Shown here: piece after piece, positions 8,670-20,300 of the stretch
How the letters are laid out: each line of letters opens with the position of its first letter
How positions within the stretch are numbered: the stretch's first letter is position 1
Assembly: GCA_977017575.1 (NCBI GenBank)
Contig: CDRNVI010000005.1
Span: forward strand, 123,967-187,966
Direction: 5' to 3'
DNA from: Paramoeba atlantica
Lineage: Eukaryota; Discosea
DNA length: 64,000 nt
Notes under the pieces: generated by a model
Told to the model about the DNA's origin: nothing
The model's database searches: none
Seen by the model: only the letters and a program-made list of their open reading frames with translations
Translations under genes and position numbers: made by a program

Positions 8670-11600
8670 ATGGATACCTCCGGCACGGTCAATGAGAGAA
8701 AGCGGTGTTCTGACCCGGTTGCTCTTATTGGTCGGTCCAGGTTAGGTCGGGGCGTCAATTTTTGGCCATCAAAGTCAAAGTTTGGCGTAGCAAAACTCCG
8801 TGATCGTGCGGTAACCAGTATGTCCAACACGATTCGTGCGGGGTCTCGTGTCGCTGTGGTCTGGCGCTGGTCGTTTGCTCAAAGGCTAAAGATGTGGCAA
8901 GGGACTGCGAAATTTCGGGCCAAAAATGGTCTATGGCGTATTCGCTATGACTGTTGTCCTGGAGTATCGTTTCCTTTTCCCCCTATAGACCCACGAGTAG
9001 CGATCTGTGCGGGCCGCGTGGCACCCCCCCGTAAGAAGAAATGTAGGAAGCACCGTTCTGCGCGACTTCCCCGTCGGAATGGCTCCCCGGCGGTCGAGGA
9101 ATCTAACCCCACTGCCACGAACAAGACGCTACATCTTGCAACTCTAAACGTCACTACCCTGAAACTAAAGGGAACTGATTATTTCTCCCTTCGCAAATCG
9201 ACACGACTACGGGAAATTATGTCGTACATGGTCGAGCGAGGCCTTGCCCTCTGTTGCCTTCAGGAAACTCGTGTACAAACCGATATCATTCAAAACATTG
9301 CACATCAGACAATTCGTCATGGAAAGTTCGTATTTCATGTTTATATTCAAGGCGCTATCAAAGGTTACGGTGGACTCATGATTCTAAGCCTATTTGAGCC
9401 TGCTCTTGTGTCGCGAATCAGTGATCGGATCCAACAGGTTACTCTAGACTTACCAAAATTCCACGGTGTGCTATTCAATGTTTATGCCCCCACGGCGGTG
9501 GCAAAAGATGACGTAAAGGAGAAATTTTGCAATGATCTGCGTGATGCATGGAATCTTAGTAATGCGAAAATAAAACTTGTTCTGGGGGATCTTAATGCGC
9601 CACTGACAGATAAGTGTCAGCGAATAATGCGTAAAAATAAGGCACAACATCGGCTTACCAATTTACTGTCTGAGCTTGGGGCTCGCGCGGCACATACACC
9701 CTGCCCAAGCAGAAAGAAGTGGACTTATACTTTTCAAAATGGAACTGTAAAACAACTAGACCATATTCTTGTCAACAAACGTTTCGTCACTACCTTACAT
9801 GGCCACAGAGTTCTCCAACCCCCGGTGCCGACTCGACATCAAATAGTAACAGTAAAAACTAAGTTTCGTTGGAAAGCTTCAGTAAATGACGGTAGCTTGC
9901 GATTACCGTGGTATCAGTTAAAGGGTCCACAAATATGTATGGACTTCATACGCCGTGTGAAAGAGAACTACACCGAACATGCGGAGATAGTTCGGATGAA
10001 AAGAAGACGAAATGAGCCAAACCAGAAAATGTCAACCGAAATGCCTGTGATATTTCCAAGTGATATTTTGTGGGATAAATTGGAAAAAGCAATTATCATG
10101 GCTGCTGAACCAACGAAGGAGGAAAACATAAACATGTTTGCTTCAAACGATGAAACTACTACACAGTTGCGAATCCGTGACATTTTCCGTACGTCTCAAA
10201 GTCCGCAGAGGTTCGATTCTCTAGTAAAAGAACATAGCATCACCGTGAATGAAAATATCACTCAAGAATGCCTGTCTCTACAACAAAACTTTCAAAGATA
10301 CAAACGTTCTTCTTGGAGACATGTTAAAATGATGACTGGGCACACTTCATCACGCCTCAGACCGCCAGGAAAAACAAAAAGCGAACAATTATGTAATGTG
10401 CGATTACACTTTCAGAATACTGTGCAACTAAAGGAGGTAGACAACAAGATCAAATTTGCGGAAGCGCCAAAGTCGTTTATCCCTATATCTGATGGACCGT
10501 TTGATCTCAATGAATTGACGACTGCTCTTAAAGATATGGCAACTGGTAAAGCACCAGGCATTGACTCGATTCCAATTGAAGCCTTACGAGTACTGAACAG
10601 AGATCCGTTCATACAATCTATTCTTCTACATTTAATTAATATGGTTCGTGAGAGCGGAAGAGCGCCACAGACATGGAAACGAGTTATCCAAGTCCCAGTT
10701 CCGAAAAAAGGCGACTTAGGCAACATGAACAATTGGAGACCAATATGTCTAATAGTGCACGCTGCAAAACTCATGAACCGTATGATACTAAATCGAATTC
10801 TTCCTACAGTGGATGCTCAATTAAGTGATTGTCAATACGGATTCCGACCCAATAGAGCAACAACGGGAGCACAAGCAACCCTCATTGAGTTGTGCCAGAA
10901 AGCGTCTCGTGAGAATCCTGGTGTTGCGCTAGGCTTCGTGGATTTCCGTCAGGCATTTCCTTCAGTCAGCTTTTTCTCCATTCGTGCTGCACTGGAAGCC
11001 TTTCACATCCCGCAGCATCTCAGCAGCATGATAATGTCTATGTATGAAAAAACAGAAGCAGTTGTACGATGCAAAAGCGGAGTTACTGATACGTTTCCGA
11101 TCCAGTGTGGCACACTTCAAGGTGATGTTTTGGCCCCTGTCCTATTCCTCATGGTTCTGGATCGAGTCATGGCTGAAGTGTATAAGGAAAATGAGTTCGG
11201 ACTTATCTTGCGAAGGGCGGGCACAAAAAGACAAGGAAAACCTGCGCAATGTCTAAATTATTTAGCATACGCGGATGATTTAGTGCTCATATGTCCCTCT
11301 CTTACTAATTTGAATCGCGTTATGGAAAGACTGGAACAAACAGATGCGAAAGTCAACTTACGTCTCAACATTGGTGTAAATAAAACTGCGTGGATGACAG
11401 TAGGTCAAGTGAATGACGCACAAGGAGACTTGATTCTAACGAATGGGGGGTTGGTGCCTCGAATCACCGAATATCGATACTTGGGGTTGAAAATTACTAA
11501 TAAGGGTGTCATTGTAAACTTTGAAGACCGAATTAACTTAGCGTGGGCTGCAACACATCGCCTACAGTCATTATGGAAATCAGGCCTCACGCTTGTCACA

Positions 11601-12490
11601 AAATTTCACTTATTCGAATCTCTGGTTTCACCTTTATTGCTGTATGGCTGTGGAAACTTTTCCCTAATAAAAAAAGACGCTGATTTAATTGACTGTGAAG
11701 TGAACCGAATGAGAAGACTAGCGCTCGGGGTTCGTACTTGGGATGGTACAAGAGGTACACCATGTGATGCACTATATGGGAACAGAATGCGACTTTCTAA
11801 CGCATGTCGAGTCCTCCGAGTTCAAATGCTAGGACACCTGATCCGCGGCAATAATCCCTTCAAATCGGTAATGCTATGGCGCAAAGCAACAGGAAAGAAA
11901 TATCGCCCCACTCTATCAGAGGCATGTGCTGAAGACATGGAACTAGATGTCGAAGATCTCAATGTCCTAGCGGGGGATCGGGATTGGTGGGCGTCGAGGG
12001 TTAAATTTTTGCGTGAATATCTTGAATCTCACAAATCCTACATGGTTTTCGGCTCTAGATCCTGGAAGAAGGTATGCCAGGACTTAGATACTACCACCTA
12101 CAAAGTACTCGAAGGAATTGAAGAAGGCACGGACCATTCTCCTCTCTCAGCTGATTCCGAACACATATACGTAGATGGGGCTGTCAGTTCAGAAGCGGGA
12201 AAACCAGCCGCGGGTTCGGGGATAGTTATTGTTAATTCAAATGGTGTAAGAACCAGACAACACGTTTTACCACCGGAATGCACTTCACCGGATCGGGCTG
12301 AACTTCGCTCCTTTCTTTTGGGCATTCAGGCAGCTTCGTCTTCTACGAGGAACACAGTTATACATACTGATTCTCATTATTTATGGGACTGGTATCATAA
12401 TGTTAGGGTTCGTTTTTCAATCATTGGATACGGTGGCATGCCAAATGCTGACCTACTCACGCAGATACAAGGAGTTCGTGCACACAATGC
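8670..12490 (+). CDS. Ingi/I-like LINE polyprotein (ingi-1): endonuclease, RT, RNase H
   Basis: One long open frame. Basic N-terminus with FPFPPIDPR near residue 100 (also in ingi-3 and ingi-4). APE endonuclease about 152-390: LNVTTL, CCLQETRV, YAPTAV, LGDLNAPL, QLDHI. RT about 600-930, with GKAPGIDSIPIEAL, FRPNRATTGAQ, GTLQGDVLAPVLF and palm YADD near 868. RNase H from about 1163: HIYVDGAVSS, DRAELRSFL and HTDSHYLWD. The last RNase H aspartate region is missing: at about 12490 the sequence switches to a family A tail, and the frame runs on there to 12578. APE plus RT plus RNase H is the ingi/I clade arrangement. Encodes the machinery for target-primed retrotransposition. Confidence 0.88.
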
Positions 12491-12493
12491 AAC

Positions 12494-12826
12494 GAAAAAG
12501 TGGATCCTGATTACAGACGGACGCATGGAAAAGTTTGCGGAGGCCGTTCTTTCCGCAGATCGGGTCCCGATCTTGTAGTTTTTTGGAATTCCGGCGAGAT
12601 ATTCTATGATTTCACCGTGATTCACGAGTTAGCGCCCTCTAATCTCGGAACAAAATGTGGCAAACTTTTTCGCGACGCGATCAAACGTAAACAAGACACC
12701 TATGTTCGCTCGGGTTTGATATCAGAGGAAACGTTTCGGTGCGTGCCAGTGCTGTCAGGCGGGTCTCTACACGAAAATACGAAATCTCTTCTCAACGCCC
12801 TAGCAGACGCTTGTTGCCTGCCTTGA
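12494..12826 (+). pseudogene. Family A RLE-LINE, 3' end fragment (A3)
   Basis: Encodes only the endonuclease tail: RTHGKVCGGRSFRRSGPDL, FYDFTVIHELAPSNLGTK, KRKQDTYVRSGL, SGGSLHENTKSLLNALADA, stop at 12824. Closest in the window to A7 (34330-34500) and A9. It joins ingi-1 inside the RNase H coding region without poly(A) at the joint, which is unusual for a LINE 3' end. Confidence 0.8.
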
Positions 12827-13168
12827 AAACAGACGCCAACCAACCAACCAACCAACACTGAGATGTTAGCCCAGTTAAAGGATTCAAAAATTTCCCCTAA
12901 ATATTTCCACCTTCAAAATATCAACACAGAACACACTTACAGAAATTTTTTCAAAAACAAACAGACTTTCAATTTCAAGCCTCCTAATCAATCGATCTCT
13001 ATTAACCATTAGTACTTAGCTTTTGAACACTATAAGACAACTCACCGTCGCAATCACGTCAGCGAACGTAATTCTTTAATTCACCAAATCCGATGGTAAT
13101 TAACTTAAATATAACAGAAGCATAGGCTCCAATAGCATCTCTCAAATCGGAAAGTTAATGTCGTAAGG
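12827..13168. other. Intergenic AT-rich stretch
   Basis: Opens with five CAAC/CCAA-type repeats (12836-12856), then AT-rich sequence without a gene I can support. It probably combines the 3' UTR of A3 (plus) and the 3' UTR of ingi-2 (minus). No poly(T) marks an ingi-2 tail. Confidence 0.4.
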
Positions 13169-15517
13169 CTAATTCTCCCGCTTATTTCCATGCTTTTTTA
13201 CATCAATTATACTCTTGTCTTTCCCTTTAGCTGTAAAACAAGGTTTTTTCTTTGATGTCCTTTTCACTCGCTTTTGTGACTCCTTTTCATTTTCTGGTTC
13301 ACTCTTTGTCTGGGATGATGATAAGTCCAAACTTGTATCTTTTAGACGCTTCATTTGCGGTTTATTTCGTTTCACCTCAATGCTTACGTTCGAATCGGTT
13401 ATCTTTGGGGGGCTGGAAATTAAGTTGATACCCTTTGTCTTCTTGTGTAAAGAAGCTTTGCGCATGGGAGATTTCGTCCTCTTTTCATTTATTCGAATGC
13501 TCCGTTTGGGTTGTTTCGTTGAGCGTGAATCGTTTGAGTTTTCCGACAAAGGGGGCCCCGTAGATACAGGTACTGCTCTTTGGTTTGTGCCTTTTCTAGT
13601 CCTCTGAGTTTTACGACATCTTGAGGTATTATTTTGCTCTGATTTCCTCTTTGCATTGCCGTGCAATATATCTCCGTAGTATTTTATAGCTAGTTCATTT
13701 CCTTCCAGCTTGCACGCCTTTTTGGCTAAATAATCTGCGGTATCGTTGTACATATTTTCATTGTGTGATTTGACCTTGATACAGTAGAATTTTTTAGTAT
13801 GTTTTGTACTGTAGTAAGCGTTTTGAAGGGATCTCATTACTTCGCACCCTTTGAATGAGTGGAACCCAATGAGCCGACACCGATGCACAGTTTCGTGGAA
13901 GAAATCCCATATGTACTCTGAATCCGTGTGAAGTATTACATCTCCCTCGTAGTTGCTAGCCAGAGAAATTGCCTCGACAACAGCATATGCCTCTATAGAT
14001 TGTATGGAATCACAGAATTTTTCCGGAGGTCTTGTCCCGTAGAATAATGTACGTTCGTTGTTTCGTATTATTACTATGCCGCATCCTTGGAGTTGTTTCT
14101 TTGTACCCGGAATGAGCGACCCATCCGTATATAAGTGTGTTTCCGAGTCGCTTATGGGAAAAGGGGTGCTACTTTCTTCCACGTACTGTAGAGTTTGGTA
14201 GTCCTTGTTTTCCAATATCTTTTTAATACTTTTTTCCCAAGCACGAGAACAAGACTTTGTGTAAGAAGGCCGTGGTTCCAGCTCCACCTGTAGTTTTTCC
14301 AGTTTCTTCCGCCATGTGGGGCGATCTTGTCCAAGTTGTAGAATTTCAGTAACATCAGAGTGTAGTTCGTGGGCACACCGTTCGGACAATGTTGGTTTAG
14401 AGGCCTCATCATTTGTTCTCCATAGTACTGCTGTAGTAAACGGTGTAGGATGGCGCACAAGATGCCCTATTAAGGAAGCTCTCTGTGTCTTAATTACTGT
14501 TTCCGGTTTTAAGTCAGTAGGATAAAGCGATTCCGTTCTGAGATGAGAGTCACAAGCACTTTTTACGCCAAATACAATTCTGCGCATTCTATTTACTTGA
14601 ACTTGAATATCGTGAAGTTCTGCCTGATTGACATTCCATGTGCCAGGGTTGTAGTACACGACGGATTGAACGAGTGTTTTGAAAATTTGAAATTTGCAAT
14701 GAGAGGAGATAGAGGACTTCCATATGGCGCGAAGATTGTGCATTACACCCCATCCTAGTCGCAGTCTTTCCTTGGGGGACGTACAGGTATCCTCGGTGTT
14801 CTGTGTGCTGCCAAGATATCTGTACTTTTGTACTCTAGGAATTTCCCCCAATCCGTCTATTTCTAGGGCGGTATTATCATCCTTCACCTTTACAAGTGTC
14901 ATCCAAGCCGTTTTCCGTGGACCAACATTGATTTTAAGGTTTGCATTTTCTGCTGAAGCACATAAATTGGTAAGCATGATTTTTAATTCAGGTTTCGTTG
15001 CAGCAAACAATACAATATCATCCGCGTAATCAATGTCAGAAATTCTCAGTTCTTTGAGTCCTCGACTTTTTGTCCCGGATGTGTGCGTTACCAGCCCGAG
15101 CTTGTTCATGTCAATAGCCTCTACCAAAATTCGGTCCAGAACCATAACAAATAAGTAAGGAGCTAGAACATCTCCTTGAAGAGTGCCGCTTACAATAGGA
15201 AAATCTTCCGTTGTTCCGTAAGGGGTCCGTACATGAGATCGAAGATTTTTGTAAATTGACATCACAGCTGCACTCAGTTTTGGAGGTATGTCAAAAGCTC
15301 GGAGAGCCTCTTTTATGGAGTCGAACGATATTGATGGAAAGGCTTTCTTGAAGTCTACGAAACATGCGTACACGCCTGTTCCTCTGTGCGATTTTCTTGC
15401 AATCTCCATAAATGTTGCCTGCGCGCCTGCTGTAGATCGATTCGGGCGGAAACCAAATTGGTTCCCACGGAGAGACTTCTCTACTGCTGGTTGGATGCGG
15501 TTTAGGATCATTCTGTT
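13169..15517 (-). CDS. Ingi/I-like LINE, 5'-truncated (ingi-2): RT, RNase H, basic tail
   Basis: Begins inside RT at NRMILNRIQPAVEKS and runs to the stop at 13169. RT motifs: FGFRPNRSTAGAQ, VDFKKAFPSISF (motif A), GTLQGDVLAPYLF (B), IDYADDIVLF (C). RNase H is complete to the eye: LYTDGSLIPG, IEAYAVVEAI, LHTDSEYIWDFF, KSHNENMYNDTADYLAKKA. A lysine/arginine/serine-rich extension of about 200 residues follows (SRCRKTQRTRKG onward), with no zinc finger visible. Diverged from ingi-1, so a separate lineage. The frame extends artificially upstream through a poly(T) and a C-family tail to 15760. Endonuclease part lost. Confidence 0.87.
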   Translation of the reverse strand, partial: NRMILNRIQPAVEKSLRGNQFGFRPNRSTAGAQATFMEIARKSHRGTGVYACFVDFKKAFPSISFDSIKEALRAFDIPPKLSAAVMSIYKNLRSHVRTPYGTTEDFPIVSGTLQGDVLAPYLFVMVLDRILVEAIDMNKLGLVTHTSGTKSRGLKELRISDIDYADDIVLFAATKPELKIMLTNLCASAENANLKINVGPRKTAWMTLVKVKDDNTALEIDGLGEIPRVQKYRYLGSTQNTEDTCTSPKERLRLGWGVMHNLRAIWKSSISSHCKFQIFKTLVQSVVYYNPGTWNVNQAELHDIQVQVNRMRRIVFGVKSACDSHLRTESLYPTDLKPETVIKTQRASLIGHLVRHPTPFTTAVLWRTNDEASKPTLSERCAHELHSDVTEILQLGQDRPTWRKKLEKLQVELEPRPSYTKSCSRAWEKSIKKILENKDYQTLQYVEESSTPFPISDSETHLYTDGSLIPGTKKQLQGCGIVIIRNNERTLFYGTRPPEKFCDSIQSIEAYAVVEAISLASNYEGDVILHTDSEYIWDFFHETVHRCRLIGFHSFKGCEVMRSLQNAYYSTKHTKKFYCIKVKSHNENMYNDTADYLAKKACKLEGNELAIKYYGDILHGNAKRKSEQNNTSRCRKTQRTRKGTNQRAVPVSTGPPLSENSNDSRSTKQPKRSIRINEKRTKSPMRKASLHKKTKGINLISSPPKITDSNVSIEVKRNKPQMKRLKDTSLDLSSSQTKSEPENEKESQKRVKRTSKKKPCFTAKGKDKSIIDVKKHGNKREN

Positions 15518-15568
15518 AGATAAAATTATGCTGCGATAAATTTCTGCAAAGATAAAATTATGCTTAAG

Positions 15569-16039
15569 ACCAAAAAAAAAAAAAAAAAAAAACACAGAGT
15601 CTATGCTCACGCCTAGCTCGCCGAGGGCTAGGTACCCCAAGTGAGGTAGTACACGGGTAGTGAATCTCCTCCCCGTCGACCAGCTTCCTGTTTCGCGACC
15701 GTGTCGCTGTCGACACAGGCCCGCGCCTGCGCCCTCCCATATAACAAGGGAAGGGTCCACAAGTCAGGCCGTGGTGAGGTCGAAAGACCCGGTCCGGAAC
15801 GCGCGGATGGATTGGGCGTGGATTGCTTCCTTTTTTATTATTATTGTTATCAGAATCATAAATAACTTAAGTCAGGTTGAATTACTAGTTTTGGGCTACA
15901 ACATGTGAAATTGCTAATTTGATTGCTTGTTTACAAATCATATACCCCCCCCAATGGACCTTCATGGTTCATGTATTGGGTAATATAGAGGCAATGCCGC
16001 GTTTCATACTTCTCCCCCCTTAAAAAAAAAAAAAAAAAA
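15569..16039 (+). mobile_element. Family C 3' UTR copy between two A-tracts
   Basis: 15591-16021 is nearly identical to 27010-27438, the 3' UTR of C1. It begins at ACAGAGTCTATGCTCACGCC and ends CTCCCCCCTT plus poly(A). An A-run of about 20 also precedes it (15570-15589). This is what a strongly 5'-truncated LINE inserted at a poly(A) target would look like. Confidence 0.8.
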
Positions 16040-16040
16040 T

Positions 16041-17287
16041 TCTGTTCAACACTTTAACCACATGGTTGACAAGGCATATTGGTCTCCAATTTGTCCGCAT
16101 TTTTGGGAAGCCTTTTTGGAAGATTATTTGAGGTGGAATGGATTGCCTCGGCTAGTTTTTCCCAACTTACTTTGATGTTTTCGACTTCAAGATGAGGAGT
16201 AGTTTCAGTTTCAGTTTCGTTTGTTGAACGTATTCTTTTCGGAGCATGTTTCAGGGCTTTCTTAACTCCGGTTGCAAAATTGCTCTTAATGTGATCATTC
16301 CTAAGCGCAGACCAGAAGGGCGGCTGTAGTTTCTTTTCTTGTTTTTTCCAACGAAAATTAAAGTTTGAAGATAGTACGCAGTGTCTGGTTGGAATAGGGT
16401 GGATGCAAACCTTTTGTTTACGTATCGACGAGAAAAATCGACGATTTACGATTATATGATCTAGTTGTTATATGATCTAGTTGTTTTGTCAATCCTTCTG
16501 GATATTTTTTGGACTTTGGAAAGCGATATGTCCACTTACGCCGCGCACAGCATCCTTCATGTGCAGACTGGGCGCCCATTGAATGCAACAAACTGCGTAG
16601 CGCCTTAGTCCGCTTAGTGCGGCATTTCCAGCCTCGTACTGTAAGAAGAGGTGCATTTAAATCTCCGCAAATGATTTTCACAGGGCTTTTATCATCATAC
16701 CAGGCATCAAACAAATTTTCATCAAAGGTACCTTGGATCGATGTGTTGGCTGTTGCAGTGGGGGAGTACACATTGAACAAGCATGCCTTGGTATTCTCCA
16801 GAAGAAGGTTAGCCTTCATTATTCGATCACTAACTTTCTCAACATTGAGAGGGTATCTGCTGATTATTGCCATTCCGTTGTATCCGTTAACAGCACTCAT
16901 CAGATAAAGGTGAATAAGAATTCCGTTAAGAAAAAGCTTACGATGTAAGATGGGATCGTCACCTTGGAACGTCAGCCTCGTTTCCTGCAGATTCATAATG
17001 TCAGCACATTGACTCTTCATGAAGCCTACGATCTGATGTAGTCTAATTGACTTTCTGAGCGTAAATGTATCCGTTGCCTTTACCTTTAGGGTATCAACAT
17101 TTAGAGTACTAATCGTGAACCCCCCTCTCATAGCGCTCATCTTGGGCTGCTCTCGGTAGCCACCTCGAGAACAGTATTTGTGTTTCTTGATTTTCTTTTC
17201 CTTTCTCGCTTTCCCTAAAAACCCAACTCTACCACCTGATACAAGTATCCGTGGATCTTTCGGAGGAAAGGGAAACAGACGATCTTT
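16041..17287 (-). pseudogene. Ingi-like LINE 5' region (ingi-3): endonuclease and start of RT, rearranged
   Basis: Starts after 17287 with the FPFPPKDPRILVSGGRVG leader region. ATG 17140 gives APE blocks LNVDTL, MNLQETRL, NVYSPTAT, CGDLNAPL and KQLDHI. At 16450-16490 a 16-bp tandem duplication (TATGATCTAGTTG twice) shifts the frame. Further down, PHLEVENIKVSWEKLAEAI is followed by an RT block (NWRPICLVNHVVKVLNR) in another frame, with the intervening RT part deleted. Ends at poly(T) 16039. The 5' 560 bp (16725-17284) recur at 59326-59885, and 16040-16278 recur at 28745-28983. Confidence 0.85.
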
Positions 17288-17306
17288 TATTACATCGTAC
17301 TTAACA

Positions 17307-17338
17307 AACGATAAAGATACAGTTTCTGTACCTTGTTG
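17307..17338 (+). other. Spliced-leader exon copy (SL-4) at the 5' end of B1
   Basis: 32 nt from AACGATAAAG to CTTGTTG, then AATTATTTTTCC and a short leader to the B1 ATG at 17389. The preceding bases (TACTTAACA) do not match the longer SL copies, so this copy starts at about SL position 8. Confidence 0.85.
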
Positions 17339-17388
17339 AATTATTTTTCCTTTCTTTAGTTACTCCCCGGGGATTAGCGTCCTTCCCC

Positions 17389-20300
17389 ATGAAAAGCGAT
17401 CAGAGTCTTCGATCTCGCGCAAGCCTAGACAAAAATCCACCTTCACCCCACATATTGACTAACACAAACGAAGGTAATCTCAGCGAAGGCACTTTCACCG
17501 ATGAAGAGCGTTCCCACCGACTCGGCAGTTGGGACCAGTTTGAGGGGAACAAACACTTGATCTCCACTGCAAGTACATACAACGAGCAACTTTATACCAC
17601 GCCGATCCCCATGGATATTCCCGCGGAATGGATGGATCACGCACGCCAAATTGCACAGGAGAGGGAAACTCCAGACACGGGCCATACTGAGGCAGAAAAC
17701 GAGGAAATGCAACACTGTGGGGTAAGACGGCAGAGCACAACTCATGAGAACGCACCTGCATCTCGGACCCCCGACAAAACACTGAATCTTAATGCCGTAG
17801 TACAGGACGTCTCTCCCCGTCTGCTACACAACGTTTCTCCCTCGAAAGGACCCACGAAGACAGACACGAGGCATTCTAAACGAATACCGGCGACAGAGAA
17901 AAACCCTCCCTCACCTCTGCTAGCTGAGGCCAAGGACTCATCCACCGAAGTTACACAAAACAGAGAAGAATTCCGAGAATGCCCGGCGATGGGATGCACT
18001 TGGCGGAGCCCGGCGCACGGGGTATCGTGGCAAGCGTTTTATAACCACGTCGCCTGTCGCCACGGTAGCAGCATCCCTGCCGCCTGGTGGGCTACAGAAG
18101 GTAGATTCCTGTGTGCTGCATGCGGGCGCTCTTACGATGTCAATAAAAGGGAAACACACCCACAGTCCTGCAAGGGAAAGATGACAACCCCTCAAAGCCC
18201 ATCACACATGTCACACCCAAGCGACGAAAGCCACCCCACCACAACTCAGATGCATCAACCCGAGCTTCCCTCGTTGGCCTCTATTTCTCAGACACAATTG
18301 AGCACTTGCAAAGACGTCCCCGCCCGATGCCGTCATCTTTGGGGAGAAATCTTAACAAAAACGGCCGAAAACGCAGTCAAGGAAAACTCCCCCGCCGCGT
18401 GGACGTTATTCGCTATGCTCCCGAAGTGTCTCCTACCAGCTCCGCACCGAGGAGGACGCAAGAATCACACAACATACGCATCATTCGTCGAAAAGTGCAT
18501 GAACCGATGGCTGGCGCAAGATTACGTACCCTTGTGGAATGATACAGTAAACAACGCCCTCAAAAAGCAATCCGCAACCCCTAATATAGTTCACGATGAG
18601 GAGGAAAAAGCTGCCATCCGGTCAGAATTGCTGGTTCGACAAGGCGAGTACTCAAGAGGAATGGCAGCACTCACGGCTGACCCAATGGCTCCTGACGACG
18701 AAGAAACGTATATCAAGCTTCAGAACAAACACCCGTGCCTTTCAGACAGCGACGCCATTGTGGGGTCAGACGGTCATTGTGGGGTCAGACAAGGGTCCGC
18801 CCTATCCTCGCTCTACTTTTGTGCGTTACTGCAAGGTCCTTTGAAGGAAGTGGCCAGTCTTTACCCGGAGGTCAAGATAAGAGCATATCAGGACGACGTG
18901 ACAATGAGTTCAACAAATTCGACATCCCTAGCAGCAGCATTCCTCCATTTGCGAGAATCAACTCAGGATTTGAACCTAGAAATCAATTTCAACAAGTGCG
19001 AATGGTTTAAGTCTTCAAAGACACAAGAATTTGACGCTTCACCTCTACGAACGCTGGGAGTTAAAAAGTGTGAGGATTCAATCAAAGTTCTAGGGGGATA
19101 CATCGGCAGAGATAAAATAGTAGAAGAGAAGCTCCTCGAGAAAATGTCAAAACATGAATGCCTGTTTCGCAGGTTGCGCATCATGGGTCCTAGCAATTTG
19201 TCATTAGCAATTCTAAAACGATGCACAGTGCCGCGTCAAGATTACCACCTTAGAGTGCACAAACCAGTGGCAACCCTTTCATTGGCAGAAGAGTTCGACA
19301 AAGAAGTTCAATCTGTCATGTTGAAATGGTGCGGAGCGAACGGTGACTCCTTAAAACTTGCCACTTTGCCATGTAAGTTGGGAGGTTTAGGTATTATTTC
19401 GACTGTTGTGAAGCAACGTTACTTTTTTGAGGCCTCGCGAAAATCTATCGAAGAGCTTTTCAAACCCACTAACGCTCCGGTAGGTTGCACGGGAACTCAG
19501 ACGAGTCAGAGCCTCATGAAGAGTCAGAATCAAGCATCACGCACCCAACTAAAGAAACAAATGAAAAGCGAACACGAAACACTAGCAACAAAATTGAACG
19601 AAAATCCTAGCATTGCTCGCATCACGAAGAGGACAAAAGAGTCCAACGTGCATTTGGACTCGGCGCACAACTACGTAAACCCCTATCTTTTCAAATACAC
19701 GTTAATGATGAGACTAGGTGTCAGCATCACAAAAGCGCCGAAGGATATTGCTTGCCCTGGATGTGGAGTCATGGAAACGCCAAGCAGTATTATGTCCCAC
19801 GTAGCAGGATGTTCGCGTTGTTCTGGAATGAATTGCACTCGAAAACATTCTCACATTGTTCGATACCTGGCCGATTTATGTACGAAAGCAGGCCTTCCGT
19901 ATGCAATAGAACCACGAATCCATTCGTCCTTCTTCTGTACAAAATGCAAGTGCTCTTTTTCTTCCGAGGCGGCGGAGGATCACCCGTGTCGCGCTAGGCG
20001 TATCCGATCAGGCCCGGATTTGGCCATTATGTGGCCCAATGCGGGCGAAATGCTTTACGACATTACGGTAGTGCACACATGTTGCAGCAGTTACATCAAG
20101 AAAACGAGTTCTGCCCTCCTTCAAAATGCGTTAGACAGAAAGAAACAGAAGTACATAGAAGAGAAAGGACTTGACCCTGAATTTTTCCGATGCATTGCTG
20201 TCACCGACTGTGGTTTATTGCACGACAACACCAAAAATCTAATCAAAACCCTAGCGAACAGAGCCGACCTTAGTTTCGAAGCTACACGCCAAGCCTTTCA

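Noticed and set aside
8670-8960. Extra N-terminal domain of ingi-1
   Set aside because: The first 95 residues show no counterpart in ingi-3 or ingi-4, where homology starts at the FPFPP motif. They may be leader sequence that happens to be open.
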